A stretch of 64,000 nt of DNA from Pelagibius sp. (GCF_028289705.1 NZ_JANQOI010000086.1:20578-84577), one strand, 5' to 3'. Positions 37,379 to 47,221 are shown, counted from the stretch's first letter. The notes: generated by a model from the letters alone, not told the origin. Numbers and translations are program-made.

Positions 37379-38896
37379 ATGAGTGTTATGGTGTTGAGAC
37401 AAGCCGAAGAACCGAGCCGCAGACAGCGGCTCAGAGCCGTCTGCCTGGTGACGGCAGCCTTGCTGCTTCCCTCGGCCGCGCTGGGACAGGATGGCGCTCC
37501 GGGGACAGCCAGTGCCACCTTCTACACCCAGCCGAATTTCGCCGGACCGTCGAAGACCCTGACCCTGCAGGCCGGTCAGCCCTATCAGGCGATCCCCTTT
37601 GTCGGCGACGAACTCAACGAACAGATCCGCTCCGTCAAAGCGGATCCCCAGATAGGCGTGATCCTCTTTCAGCGGCCCTACTTCGCCAGCCGCGACGATG
37701 CCTGCGGGCCCAACCTCGGCACCCGCGAGAACCCTCGGGCCTGGTGGCAGGGACTGACGGCCGATCTGGTGCCGCCGCGCGCCCTGCCCTCGGACCAGCC
37801 CTACGAGGCAGCCGAAACCCCGGACGACGACTATTCCTCCGTCATCGCCTACCGCCGTGAGCTGGGGCCGCCGCCGGGCTTCCTCCTGCTCGAGCGGCGC
37901 AGCTACTACAACCGGGCCTGCGAGCGCTCGGACGAACAGAGCTACTTCAACCGCCTCTTCGTTCCGGTGCCCAACCCGCCGCAGCGCGAGGCCTGCATCG
38001 AGCTCTCCCTGCCGGCCAGCAGCTATGGCGCCGGCGCGGACGCACCGCGGTTTACGCGCATCTCCGAGGCGGTGGCCCTGCTGCCGGAGAGCTTCGATCG
38101 GCGCTATGCCGGGATCGACCATCGCTTTGTCGCCGCGCTGTTCACCGGCGCCGGCTGCAACGGCCCTTCCATCACCCTAACCAGCCGGGAAAGGGGCGCC
38201 CCGGCGCGCTACAAGCTGAAGGATTTCGAGTTCAGCGGCCGGGTCAGATCGGTCCTGATCCGCTATCAGCGCGGGCCGCTGGACAAGCATATGGACGCCC
38301 CGGCGGTCGCCGCAGCCCCGGCGCTCGTTCCCTCACCCTCTTCCCCAGCGGCCCCCTCGGCAGCCGCTGCCGGCTCCGGCACCGCCACCGCGCCGGCACC
38401 GGCGCCCAGCGGATCGACGGCCGGCGGCCTGCGCCCGCAGAGCGCCCAGCCACAGCCGGCGGCGCCTGAAACCGCAGGCGGCTTGCAGCCGCAGCCTCCG
38501 GCTCCGAGCAGCGCCCAGTCCGGCGGCCTGCAGCCGGCACCGCCGACGGCCCCGGCCCAGCAGCAGCAGGCGCTGCAGCCCGCCCCCCAGGTGCAGCCGG
38601 TGCCGGTCCAGCCGGCGGTTACGCCGCCGCCACGGGCACCCGCGGTCCCGCAGGAGGAGACCTTCCGCTTTCCCGTCCACCAGGTCTATCGGCTGAACTT
38701 CTGCATCGAGAACGACCAGGGCTGCGGCGATCCGGCTGCCAACGCTTGGTGCAAGGCCAAAGGCTTCAGTACCGCAGCGCGCTGGGCGCGGGAAGACAAC
38801 ATCGGGGCGCTCTACCCGACGGTCTTCATCGGCAGCGGGTCGATCTGCGACAAGTTCCTCTGCGACGGCTTCGAGGAGATCACCTGCACGCGCTAG
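37379..38896 (+). CDS. Secreted beta/gamma-crystallin-like protein with Pro/Ala/Gln linker and Cys-rich C-terminal domain
   Basis: A 505-residue secreted protein. A signal peptide (VCLVTAALLLPSAALGQ) precedes a beta/gamma-crystallin-like region (ATFYTQPNFAGPSKTLTL at ~46; also VILFQRPYFASRDDACG). Residues ~300-425 are a low-complexity Pro/Ala/Gln linker with a repeated GGLxPQ element. The last ~75 residues form a separate domain with six Cys (LNFCIENDQGCGDP, AWCKAKGF, GSICDKFLCDGFEEITC). I have seen the tail domain in other alphaproteobacterial secreted proteins but know no function. The ATG at 37379 is chosen for the signal peptide, with GGTGGGGG upstream. Confidence 0.8.
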   Translation: MSVMVLRQAEEPSRRQRLRAVCLVTAALLLPSAALGQDGAPGTASATFYTQPNFAGPSKTLTLQAGQPYQAIPFVGDELNEQIRSVKADPQIGVILFQRPYFASRDDACGPNLGTRENPRAWWQGLTADLVPPRALPSDQPYEAAETPDDDYSSVIAYRRELGPPPGFLLLERRSYYNRACERSDEQSYFNRLFVPVPNPPQREACIELSLPASSYGAGADAPRFTRISEAVALLPESFDRRYAGIDHRFVAALFTGAGCNGPSITLTSRERGAPARYKLKDFEFSGRVRSVLIRYQRGPLDKHMDAPAVAAAPALVPSPSSPAAPSAAAAGSGTATAPAPAPSGSTAGGLRPQSAQPQPAAPETAGGLQPQPPAPSSAQSGGLQPAPPTAPAQQQQALQPAPQVQPVPVQPAVTPPPRAPAVPQEETFRFPVHQVYRLNFCIENDQGCGDPAANAWCKAKGFSTAARWAREDNIGALYPTVFIGSGSICDKFLCDGFEEITCTR

Positions 38897-38923
38897 AAGG
38901 CTGCGCAGCGGCCTCGAACGGTC

Positions 38924-38962
38924 AAAAAAAGGGCCCCGTCCGTGTCAGCGGAGGGGGCCCTT
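38924..38962 (-). terminator. Intrinsic terminator for the TPR lipoprotein gene
   Basis: Read on the minus strand, the stem AAGGGCCCC / GGGGCCCTT (38954-38962 pairing with 38929-38937) is followed by seven T (complement of the A run 38924-38930). It lies 23 bases after the minus-strand gene's stop, and also faces the end of the crystallin-like gene. Confidence 0.75.
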
Positions 38963-38984
38963 GGCGGTCAGCCGGTTTCAGGCG

Positions 38985-40412
38985 TCAGGCGTTGGCCTTC
39001 CGAATCTCCAGCATCAGCATCGCCAGCGAATAGGACGGCGCGGGCGGCGCGAGGTCGTCCTCGACACGGTCGTGGTCCTGGCGCTCCACGGGCAGCGGCA
39101 TGAACTCTTCGGTTTCGAACGCGCGCGGCGATGCCAGGGCGGCCGCAGGGGCCTGCACCGTCGGTAAGGCGCTCAGCAGCTCGCCGGGCTCGAAGGCGGC
39201 CCAGGCCGGCGGCTCGATCAGGTCGGCGACCACCGCGGCAATGACCGTGTTGGGTTCCGGCCCCTCCTCGCGGCGCGGCCCGCCTTCGGGGAGGGGGGCC
39301 AGGGTAACGCGGGCGCCCGGCTCCGGCGACACTGCGCTCACCTCTTCCTCGATCACCTCTTCTTCCTCAATGACCGCGCCCTCGCCGGCCTCTTCCTCAA
39401 CGGCTTCCTCTTCAAGGGGGGCACCGGGGATCAGCAGCGGGATCGGGCCACTACCACCGCTCGCCGGCATGTCCTCTTCGCTCTCCATCGGGGCGGGCGG
39501 CCTCACCACCGAGGCCTTGGGCAGCACCTCTTCCGCCGGGGCCGGCTTTCGGCTGTTGTCAATCAGGGGCAGAGCGGGTTCCAGCGAGTGTATGGCGACC
39601 GGCTCCGAAGGCCGGACGATCGCCTGGGGCGCAAGCTCCGGTGCTTTGGGCAACGGCCTCAGCGGCTCGCTGCCGCTCGCCGGCAAGGCGGCCGTGGTGG
39701 CCGCGTAGGCCGCCTCCAAGTTACTCAGGACCGTCTGGTCCGCCGCCGGATCGACCGCCGCCTCGGCCAGCACCTCGATGGCCTCGTCACGCTGACCGTT
39801 GAGGGCCAGGGAGAGACCCAGGTTGTTGCGCGCCGAAAGGTCGGAGGGATCCTGCTCCAGGGCAAGACGGTAGAGCGATTGGGCGGCCTGATGCTCGCCG
39901 GCCTGGTCGCGGATGATCCCCAGGGCGTTGTAGGCCCGCGGGTCCTGCGGGTCGTTGCGGATGGCCCGATCGAACTGCGCTGCCGCCTGCGCGGTCTGAC
40001 CGGCATGCATGTAGATCTTGCCGAGACGGTAGAGCGCTTCCTGATGGCCGGGGTGCTGGGCCAGCAAGGACGTATAGGTCTGGGCGGCCGCATCGGCCCG
40101 GTCGAGGGCCTGGAGCAGAGAGGCAATGCGCATCAGCACTTCGGGGTCTTCCGGGCTCAACTCGTGCGCCCGCGCGCAGAGCCCCAGGGCCGTCAGGTGT
40201 TTGCCCTCCTCCGCCAGGCGGTCGCAATAGCGCACAAGCCTCTGCGTCCGGCTCGCATCGTCGCTGCCGAAGTCGGCGGGCGCGTAGGCTGACCCGTAGG
40301 GCGTGGCAGCACAGCCGGCCAGGGCACCGACCAGGGCCAAAGCACCCATCAGCCGCAACAAGGGCCGCAACAAGGGCCGCAACAAGGAACGTCCGAAAGC
40401 TGCGTCTAACAT
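38985..40412 (-). CDS. TPR lipoprotein (TadD-like)
   Basis: A 475-residue protein. A leader with lipobox LAGC is followed by about five TPR units (~60-230; e.g. LYRLGKIYMHAGQTAQAAAQ, AYNALGIIRDQAGEHQAAQS, NNLGLSLALNGQRDEAIEVL). The C-terminal half is a low-complexity Pro/Glu-rich region with runs of Glu. TadD, a TPR lipoprotein of Flp pilus systems, is the closest type, but no tad genes are here, so the role is open. The ATG at 40412 follows GGAG. The end is marked by a terminator. Confidence 0.82.
   Translation of the reverse strand: MLDAAFGRSLLRPLLRPLLRLMGALALVGALAGCAATPYGSAYAPADFGSDDASRTQRLVRYCDRLAEEGKHLTALGLCARAHELSPEDPEVLMRIASLLQALDRADAAAQTYTSLLAQHPGHQEALYRLGKIYMHAGQTAQAAAQFDRAIRNDPQDPRAYNALGIIRDQAGEHQAAQSLYRLALEQDPSDLSARNNLGLSLALNGQRDEAIEVLAEAAVDPAADQTVLSNLEAAYAATTAALPASGSEPLRPLPKAPELAPQAIVRPSEPVAIHSLEPALPLIDNSRKPAPAEEVLPKASVVRPPAPMESEEDMPASGGSGPIPLLIPGAPLEEEAVEEEAGEGAVIEEEEVIEEEVSAVSPEPGARVTLAPLPEGGPRREEGPEPNTVIAAVVADLIEPPAWAAFEPGELLSALPTVQAPAAALASPRAFETEEFMPLPVERQDHDRVEDDLAPPAPSYSLAMLMLEIRKANA
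40354..40387 (-). repeat. 12-bp tandem repeat in the signal peptide of the TPR lipoprotein
   Basis: CGCAACAAGGGC occurs twice and a third time nearly (plus-strand reading), encoding LLRP-LLRP-LLRL in the leader's N-region. The repeat stays in frame, so copy-number change would alter the leader length without breaking the gene. Confidence 0.85.
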
Positions 40413-41086
40413 ACCTGAATCTCCGCATCCCGGCGGAGAGGCGCCGCTGGTGTCCTACGTGACGACACCCGGCCATCCCCGCCCTACCCTATGGAAAAGG
40501 CTGGGAGGGAGTTTAGGCGGTGGGTGCTTAAGGGAAGGCTAAGGCATTCAAAACATTTAAGAGATTTCAATCTGAAGCCTGCCTAGAGGGTCCCACAACA
40601 AAAGCTCAAAGCTGTGACAAAACTCATTCTTAATCTCTCTGTGTGATCCTAGTGTCATTGACATGTAGTCATGCAGGATTCAGCAAGATGCTCGTTCGAC
40701 TCATCCTCTTCATCTACTTCGCCCTCTGGGGCCTCTCCAGCCTGATCGAAGCGCCAGGCATCTCCTAAGCCTGGACCCCGCAGCGGAACGGGCAAGCCCG
40801 CATTCTCCGCCGCCGCCTCGCCACAGGCCCCCGATCGGGACCCGCCCTCCCCGGCCGCCAGGCCTGTTCCGGCTCAAATTCTGACCCGCCGAAGCTGCCC
40901 TTCGCGAAGACTTCTCAAATTAGCGCGACCATTCGCGTCAACTTGCGGAGAGCTGTGACAAGGCTGTGTTTAGGGCTGGAGTCTTGCTGCCGGCGGGGTG
41001 AGTTTTACTCTCGCTTAATCATTATTACCTAGCCTCTGAACCTGCGATGCGGGAATGGATCCCGGTGGTGCGAACGGGAGTGGTTC
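40413..41086. promoter_or_regulatory. Long intergenic region with a small ORF and a repeated 11-mer
   Basis: This ~670-base stretch lies between the TPR gene and a small plus-strand gene. It contains one plausible 26-codon gene (listed separately). The word AGCTGTGACAA occurs twice (40610-40620 and 40951-40961), each time upstream of a small plus-strand ORF. A TTGACA stands at about 40657. An A/T-rich patch CTTAATCATTATTACC precedes the second small gene. Promoters for the TPR gene and both small genes should be here. Confidence 0.45.
40688..40768 (+). CDS. Candidate 26-residue membrane peptide
   Basis: A short frame from ATG 40688 to TAA 40768 encodes a peptide with a Lys/Arg-poor start (MLVR), a strongly hydrophobic helix (LILFIYFALWGL) and a short polar tail (SSLIEAPGIS). 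AGGA lies nine bases before the ATG. The composition is that of a small single-pass membrane protein rather than random GC-rich translation. No family known to me. Confidence 0.4.
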   Translation: MLVRLILFIYFALWGLSSLIEAPGIS

Positions 41087-41353
41087 ATGAGGACTCAAAC
41101 AACGACAACAAGGTACCCGGGGAGCGGCGACGCCACCCTGGCCTCGGAAGCGAGGTCCAGTCGGCCGACCAGGCGCGCGCAGTCCGGAACCCGGGCAGGA
41201 CGCTTACAATCTTGGAAGACCACCCTCTTCCAGAGCCTTGGGAGGGAGCTGCATGCCCTTCACTGCATGCAGCAGGAGCGGGCCTTTCTGGCCACCTCCC
41301 ATGGTCTGAACTATTGCGATAAGACGGCCCGGGCCAGCGCCGCGCTGCACTGA
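41087..41353 (+). CDS. Small hypothetical protein, 88 residues
   Basis: ATG at 41087 follows GGGAG at seven bases. The product is basic and Thr/Arg-rich at the N terminus, with a more structured C half (LFQSLGRELHALHCMQQERA, then ATSHGLNYCDKTARAS) containing two Cys. A strong intrinsic terminator 75 bases after the stop supports a real transcript. It might also be an RNA gene; nothing else is recognisable. Confidence 0.5.
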   Translation: MRTQTTTTRYPGSGDATLASEARSSRPTRRAQSGTRAGRLQSWKTTLFQSLGRELHALHCMQQERAFLATSHGLNYCDKTARASAALH

Positions 41354-41427
41354 CGGCGGACGATCGGCCCGGCGCGCGATTGGATCGCCGTCTCCGGTGA
41401 ATGTGGGTATCTAGCCTGCTGTAAGAG

Positions 41428-41456
41428 AGGGTCGCCTTCGGGCGGCCCTTTCTTTT
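41428..41456 (+). terminator. Intrinsic terminator
   Basis: AGGGTCGCC-TTCG-GGCGGCCCT (nine pairs, one G-U, stable TTCG tetraloop) followed by TTCTTTT. It ends the transcript of the 88-residue ORF. Confidence 0.88.
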
Positions 41457-41523
41457 GCGCTCACCGCTGGCGAATACGACATGGATGATCGTTTATGACG
41501 CTGCCGATGGCACCGCGATCCGC

Positions 41524-41940
41524 TCAGTTGCAGCCGTAGGCGCTCCACATGGTGTACTTCAGTTCGCCGGCGACGCAGGCCCAGTAGATCTCGGAATCCC
41601 AGTCCGCGCTTTCGTAGCCGCAAGCCGTTTCGACAATCTGCAGGATGCGCCCACAGACGCGATGCTGATGCCAGGGCTTTGCCTCCAGTGCCGTCTGGCC
41701 AAGGCGGCCCGGAGGCTCGCCCAGGTCGCGTGAGACGACGGTGAAGCCTTGGTCGCGCAACCATTGCCCGAGAGACCATCCGGACTCGCCTGGGTCGGAA
41801 CCGCCTTGACCGACGAGCAGGAGCGAAAGCAGCAACAGGCCGGCGGCCGACGCCAGCGTGACCAACAAGAGACGGGGCTGATTCCATGGACCCGGAAGCG
41901 TCCTTCTGGGGGCTTCCAGCCTCTCCTCGGCATTGACCAT
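41524..41940 (-). CDS. Membrane-anchored small protein with Cys-rich tail, unknown
   Basis: A 138-residue protein from the ATG at 41940. After ~25 polar residues comes one membrane helix (LLLVTLASAAGLLLLSLLLV). The outside part contains a WSLGQWLRDQGFTVVSRDLG segment and a tail with four Cys (HRVCGRIL, ETACGYES, YWACVAGE and the last residues YGCN). The Cys arrangement suggests disulfides in the periplasm. The frame upstream is open but overlaps the next gene's region without a ribosome-binding site. Family not recognised. Confidence 0.6.
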   Translation of the reverse strand: MVNAEERLEAPRRTLPGPWNQPRLLLVTLASAAGLLLLSLLLVGQGGSDPGESGWSLGQWLRDQGFTVVSRDLGEPPGRLGQTALEAKPWHQHRVCGRILQIVETACGYESADWDSEIYWACVAGELKYTMWSAYGCN

Positions 41941-42050
41941 GCGACATCTCGATCCTTGGGGGAAAGGACACGCGAAGTCTAGCGGCAGGCTGCTTATGAA
42001 CGGGTTAACCGGGCCGCCATCGGCAAGGCTTTCGCCGCTGCGGAATTGTC

Positions 42051-42494
42051 CTATTCGCCTCCGGTGAGGTGGCGGATGACGTAGACCTCGCAGCGCGCGG
42101 TGTCCTGGCCCTTGACCGCATAGACCAATTCGGGAACGGCAAAGCCCTCCGGGTCGTAGAGGCTCCAATGCCCGCCGACGACAGCACCGTGGACGAAACC
42201 GCCGAGACGCACCACCAGGAAGCGATCGCGCTTCTGCCGGAAGCGCCCATCGCGGCAAAGCGCCGTCAGGCCGCGGTCGAGATCGAACTCGCGCAGCGGC
42301 CGGTCGGTCTCCAGCAGCAGGTGGGAGCCCTGCCTGACGTTCACCGGCCGCTGCGGCAGGGCCGGCGGCTGCAGCGGTACCTGCAGCAGCGGTCTCGGCG
42401 GAGCGAGCGGCTGACGCGGTTCCTCGGCGACGGCGGTTGCGCCGAGGAGGCATACCAGGAGAAGGCCGATCAGATAGCGTGCGCTTCCGGACAT
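42051..42494 (-). CDS. Secreted protein of unknown function
   Basis: A 147-residue protein with a signal peptide (YLIGLLLVCLLGATAVAEE), a Pro-rich linker (PLQPPALPQRPVNVRQG) and a C-terminal region with two Cys (LTALCRDGRF and ARCEVYVIRHL). It lies 110 bases upstream of the membrane-anchored Cys protein on the same strand; the two could work together outside the membrane. Not recognised. The ribosome-binding site (AGGCTCGG) is weak. Confidence 0.65.
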   Translation of the reverse strand: MSGSARYLIGLLLVCLLGATAVAEEPRQPLAPPRPLLQVPLQPPALPQRPVNVRQGSHLLLETDRPLREFDLDRGLTALCRDGRFRQKRDRFLVVRLGGFVHGAVVGGHWSLYDPEGFAVPELVYAVKGQDTARCEVYVIRHLTGGE

Positions 42495-42547
42495 GGGCCG
42501 AGCCTAACGCCACCGCCTTACCGGAACGTCAAGGCCCCCGGACCCTG

Positions 42548-42582
42548 CAAAAAAAGAACGGCCCGCCGGAGAGGCGGGCCGT
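42548..42582 (-). terminator. Intrinsic terminator after livJ
   Basis: On the minus strand a 10-bp stem ACGGCCCGCC / GGCGGGCCGT with a 5-nt loop is followed by TTCTTTTTTT. It lies 24 bases after the binding-protein stop and ends the second liv operon. Confidence 0.9.
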
Positions 42583-42605
42583 CCGAACATCCAGGAAGAA
42601 CGATC

Positions 42606-43709
<1,104 letters not shown>

Positions 43710-43871
43710 TAAAAGGTACCTCCCGTCTAGCTTGAAATCCCTGTTGTGCACATTGACCGGGCGTGGTGGTCGAGCGTCCGACACCCCCCGGGTCTTGCCT
43801 TATCGGCAGACAGCTTAGGCAGGCCCGCCAGAGCCCGCAATCCCTCTTGTTTCCGCCGGTTCACGCCCCGA

Positions 43872-44225
43872 TCACCCCGGTCCGCCACGCCGCTCGCGCC
43901 AGCCGAAGGGCCCCGCCCGCTCGTAGATCCAGGGGTACTGGGTGACCATGCTGCGGGCCCGCGTCAAGCGGTAGGACAGCAGCGTGACGCTCATGATGAC
44001 GGCGGTGTCGATGAGGTAGCCGCTGAGCGACAGCAATTCTCCTCCGAACAGACTGAACACGATGAAGCGGTCGGCGAAGCCCAGAAGCAGCGAATAGCCC
44101 ACGGCCTGCCAGACCGGGCGCCAGTTGGCGCTCAGCGCCTGGCCGGTCATGAAGGCGGCCCCCCCGGCAAGGAAGACCGTCACGCCGATGAAGACCGGCA
44201 GGCTGGTTCCCAGCAGCGGAATCAT
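43872..44225 (-). CDS. DUF6867-type small membrane protein in the liv operon
   Basis: A 117-residue protein with about three membrane helices (LPVFIGVTVFLAGGAAFMTG, AVGYSLLLGFADRFIVFSLF, GYLIDTAVIMSVTLLSYRL) and a polar C-terminal tail with QYPWIYERAGPFGW. This type is regularly found in liv operons of alphaproteobacteria (DUF6867). Function unknown; a transporter accessory is the natural guess. It lies between livF and livJ on the same strand. Confidence 0.8.
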   Translation of the reverse strand: MIPLLGTSLPVFIGVTVFLAGGAAFMTGQALSANWRPVWQAVGYSLLLGFADRFIVFSLFGGELLSLSGYLIDTAVIMSVTLLSYRLTRARSMVTQYPWIYERAGPFGWRERRGGPG

Positions 44226-44266
44226 GCAGCCCTCCCCTCTGAGCGGCGCCGGTCTCCCGCCATGGC

Positions 44267-44983
44267 CTAGTGCCCTCCCTCGAGATAGGCCGCCCGCACC
44301 TCCGGCATGGCCAGCAGTTCATCACCGCCGCCACTCAGGGTGATGCGGCCGTTCACCATGACATAACCGCGGTGGGCCAGCTTCAGGGCGTGGAAGGCGT
44401 TTTGCTCGACCAGAAAGATGGTCGTGCCCTGCTGCTGGTTGATGTCCTTCAGCACCGCGAAGATCTGCTTGACGATCAGCGGCGCGAGGCCCAGCGAGGG
44501 CTCGTCCAGGAGCAAAAGCCGCGGCCGGCTCATCAGCGCCCGGGCAATGGCCAGCATCTGCTGCTCACCGCCGGAGAGCGTGCCGCCACGCTGCTGCTGG
44601 CGGTCCTTCAAGATGGGAAACAGCGCGAAGACCCGGTCCAGGTCCTCCGCGAAGTGTTCGGGCGGCGCCACGGTCGCGCCCATCTGCAGGTTCTCCATGA
44701 CCGTCATGCGCGGGAAGATCCGCCGCCCCTCCGGCGACTGCGCCACGCCCAGGCGGACGATGTCATGGGCCAGCATGGTGGTGATGTTTTCGCCATCGAA
44801 GTGGATGCTGCCGGCGGCGGCCCGCGGATTGCCGAAGATGGTCATCAGCAGGGTCGACTTGCCGGCACCGTTGGCGCCGATCAGGGTGACGATCTCGCCG
44901 TGCTGAACGTCGAGGTCGACGCCGCGCAAAGCCTCGATGTTGCCGTAGAAGGTGTGAACGCCGGCGACCGATAGCATGGTCAT
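44267..44983 (-). CDS. livF: Branched-chain amino acid ABC transporter ATP-binding protein LivF
   Basis: A 238-residue ABC ATPase of normal LivF length. Walker A GANGAGKS, signature LSGGEQQMLAIARAL, Walker B LLLLDEPS, H-loop in IFLVEQNAFHAL. The N terminus MLSVAGVHTFYGNIEALRGV is typical. It starts one base after the livG stop. Confidence 0.95.
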   Translation of the reverse strand: MTMLSVAGVHTFYGNIEALRGVDLDVQHGEIVTLIGANGAGKSTLLMTIFGNPRAAAGSIHFDGENITTMLAHDIVRLGVAQSPEGRRIFPRMTVMENLQMGATVAPPEHFAEDLDRVFALFPILKDRQQQRGGTLSGGEQQMLAIARALMSRPRLLLLDEPSLGLAPLIVKQIFAVLKDINQQQGTTIFLVEQNAFHALKLAHRGYVMVNGRITLSGGGDELLAMPEVRAAYLEGGH

Positions 44984-44984
44984 G

Positions 44985-45905
44985 TCAGCGCCCCTCCCCC
45001 TCGCCGCCTGGCGGCGCCTCGCCCGCCAGATCGGCCGCCACCTCCGGCGGGATCTCGTCCTCTTCCTCCTCGCCGAGGTAGGCGCGAATCACCGCCGGAT
45101 CGCCGCGCACGAATTCCGGCGTGCCGTCAGAAATCTTGCTGCCGTAGTCCAGCACGACGATGTGATCGGAGATCTCCATGACCACGCTCATGTCGTGTTC
45201 GATCAGGAGCAGGCCGATCTGGTGCTTTTCCTTGATGTAGGTGAGCAGCGCGTTGAGCTCCGCCGATTCCCGCGGATTGAGCCCGGCCGCCGGCTCGTCC
45301 AGGCAGAGCAGGACCGGGCGGCTGCACATGGCCCGCGCAATCTCCAGGCGCCGCTGCGCGCCGTAGGGCAGATCGCCGGCGTTGTCGTCGGCGCGGTCGA
45401 CCAGATTGACCTGCTCCAGCCAATAGCGCGCCCAGTCCACCGCATCGCTCTCCGCCTGCCGATAGCCGCCGATCCCGAGAAGGCCGAAGACCGAATAGCC
45501 GGACGCCCGCATCAGGGCGTTGTGCTGGGCGACGATCAGGTTCTCCAGCACCGACATGGCGGGAAAGAGGCGGATGTTCTGAAAGGTCCGGGCGACGTGG
45601 GCCTTCTGCGCGATGCGGAAGTCGTCCATCCGTTCGAGCAGGAACTGGCGCTCGCCGTGATCGAGGCTGAGCCGCCCCACCGTCGGTTTGTAGAACCCGG
45701 TCAGACAGTTGAAGAGGGTCGTCTTGCCGGCGCCGTTGGGGCCGATGATGGCGGTGATCTCCGCGTCCCCGGCGGCGAAGGACACGTCGTTGACCGCTAC
45801 CAGGCCGCCGAAGCGCATGGTGAGATGCTCGACGGTCAGGAGAGGCCGCGCACCGCTGGGAACGACAATCTTTGGGCTCATCGGGGCGGCTTCGGCGAGA
45901 CTCAT
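44985..45905 (-). CDS. livG: Branched-chain amino acid ABC transporter ATP-binding protein LivG
   Basis: A 306-residue ABC ATPase. Walker A GPNGAGKT, the LivG-typical GAQRRLEIARAM signature and CLDEPAAGLNPRE are present. Ordinary LivG is about 255 residues; this one has a ~20-residue N-terminal extension and an acidic Gly/Pro/Glu C-terminal tail. Its ATG at 45905 overlaps the livM stop by four bases. Confidence 0.95.
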   Translation of the reverse strand: MSLAEAAPMSPKIVVPSGARPLLTVEHLTMRFGGLVAVNDVSFAAGDAEITAIIGPNGAGKTTLFNCLTGFYKPTVGRLSLDHGERQFLLERMDDFRIAQKAHVARTFQNIRLFPAMSVLENLIVAQHNALMRASGYSVFGLLGIGGYRQAESDAVDWARYWLEQVNLVDRADDNAGDLPYGAQRRLEIARAMCSRPVLLCLDEPAAGLNPRESAELNALLTYIKEKHQIGLLLIEHDMSVVMEISDHIVVLDYGSKISDGTPEFVRGDPAVIRAYLGEEEEDEIPPEVAADLAGEAPPGGEGEGR

Positions 45906-47221
45906 GGTCCGCCCCCCTTGGCGGCGGCACCCAGGCGCAGGGTCGGATCGCGATGGGCCAGGAGCCCGCGCGGCCGCCAGACCATGATGGCGACCATGGC
46001 ACCGCCGAAGGCCAGCATGCGGAACTGCTCCAGCTCTCTGAACAGCTCAGTGCCGCCGATCAGCAGCACCGAGGCGATCACGACGCCGATCTGGCTGCCC
46101 ATCCCGCCGAGCACCACGATGGCCAGGATGACCGCCGACTCGACGAAGGTGAAGCTCTCCGGCGAGATGAAGCCCTGGCGCGTGGCGAAGAACGATCCGG
46201 CAAAGCCGCCGAACATGGCACCGATGGCAAAGGCGGTGAGCTTGGTGTTGGTCGGGTTGATCCCCAGAGAGCGGCAAGCGATCTCATCTTCGCGCAGCGC
46301 TTCCCAGGCGCGGCCCACCGGCAGCCTGCGAATGCGCATGGTGAAGAAATTGGTGATCAGCGCCAACGCCAGGATCAGATAGTAAAGAAACACGATGCGC
46401 TGCATCGAGGTGTAGTCGATGCCGAAGAAGGTATGGAAGGTATCGCTGCCTTCCTGCACCCGCCGTGAGAAGGGAAGGCCGAAGAAGCTGGGCCGCGGAA
46501 TCCCCGATAGACCGTCCGGACCCCGCGTCAGTTCATACCAGTTCAGCAGCACCACCCGGATGATCTCGCCGAACCCAAGGGTGACGATGGCCAGATAGTC
46601 GCCGCGCAGGCGCAGCACCGGAAAACCGAGCAGCACCCCGAAGAGGGCGGCAAAAAGCCCCGCCAAGGGCAGGCAGATCCAGAACGAGAGATCGAAGTGA
46701 ATGGCGATCAGGGCGTAGGAGTAGGCCCCCACCGCATAGAAGGCGACGTAGCCGAGATCGAGCAGGCCCGCCAGACCGACGACGATGTTCAGCCCCCAAC
46801 CCAGCATGATGTAGGTCAGCACCAGCGTCGCGATGTCGACGATGTAGCGGTTGGAAAACGGCATCCACGGCAGGGCGACGGCGAAGATGAACAACAAGGG
46901 ACCGGCGATCCGCGCCACCTTCTGGACACCCGCGCCGATACGGTCCATGGTCGCTTCGCGTTCGGCCCGCCGCGCCGGGCTGCGCGTTTCGCGCCTGAAG
47001 GCCAGAACGAAGCGGCCGATGAAAACGGCGGCGACTGCAATGACCACCCATTCCCAGCGATACTCAAGGCCGAGGCCGCCGGGAATTGTGACGGTCCGCA
47101 CCCCGACGACTGAGATGGCAAGACCGAAGGCCACAAAGGCCGCTAGACCGGCCTCCTTGAACAGGGCCTGAAGGTCGACGCCGTCGATGCTGCCGGCCCG
47201 CTTACCTGCTTCCACGGCCAT
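45902..47221 (-). CDS. livM: Branched-chain amino acid ABC transporter permease LivM
   Basis: A 439-residue permease of the long LivM type, with an extra ~100-residue N-terminal membrane domain as in E. coli LivM. The core has YIMLGWGLNIVVGLAGLLDL, FPVLRLRGDYLAIVTLGFGE and the coupling loop AWEALREDEIACRSLGINP. It overlaps livG by four bases and follows livH by three. Confidence 0.95.
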   Translation of the reverse strand: MAVEAGKRAGSIDGVDLQALFKEAGLAAFVAFGLAISVVGVRTVTIPGGLGLEYRWEWVVIAVAAVFIGRFVLAFRRETRSPARRAEREATMDRIGAGVQKVARIAGPLLFIFAVALPWMPFSNRYIVDIATLVLTYIMLGWGLNIVVGLAGLLDLGYVAFYAVGAYSYALIAIHFDLSFWICLPLAGLFAALFGVLLGFPVLRLRGDYLAIVTLGFGEIIRVVLLNWYELTRGPDGLSGIPRPSFFGLPFSRRVQEGSDTFHTFFGIDYTSMQRIVFLYYLILALALITNFFTMRIRRLPVGRAWEALREDEIACRSLGINPTNTKLTAFAIGAMFGGFAGSFFATRQGFISPESFTFVESAVILAIVVLGGMGSQIGVVIASVLLIGGTELFRELEQFRMLAFGGAMVAIMVWRPRGLLAHRDPTLRLGAAAKGGGP

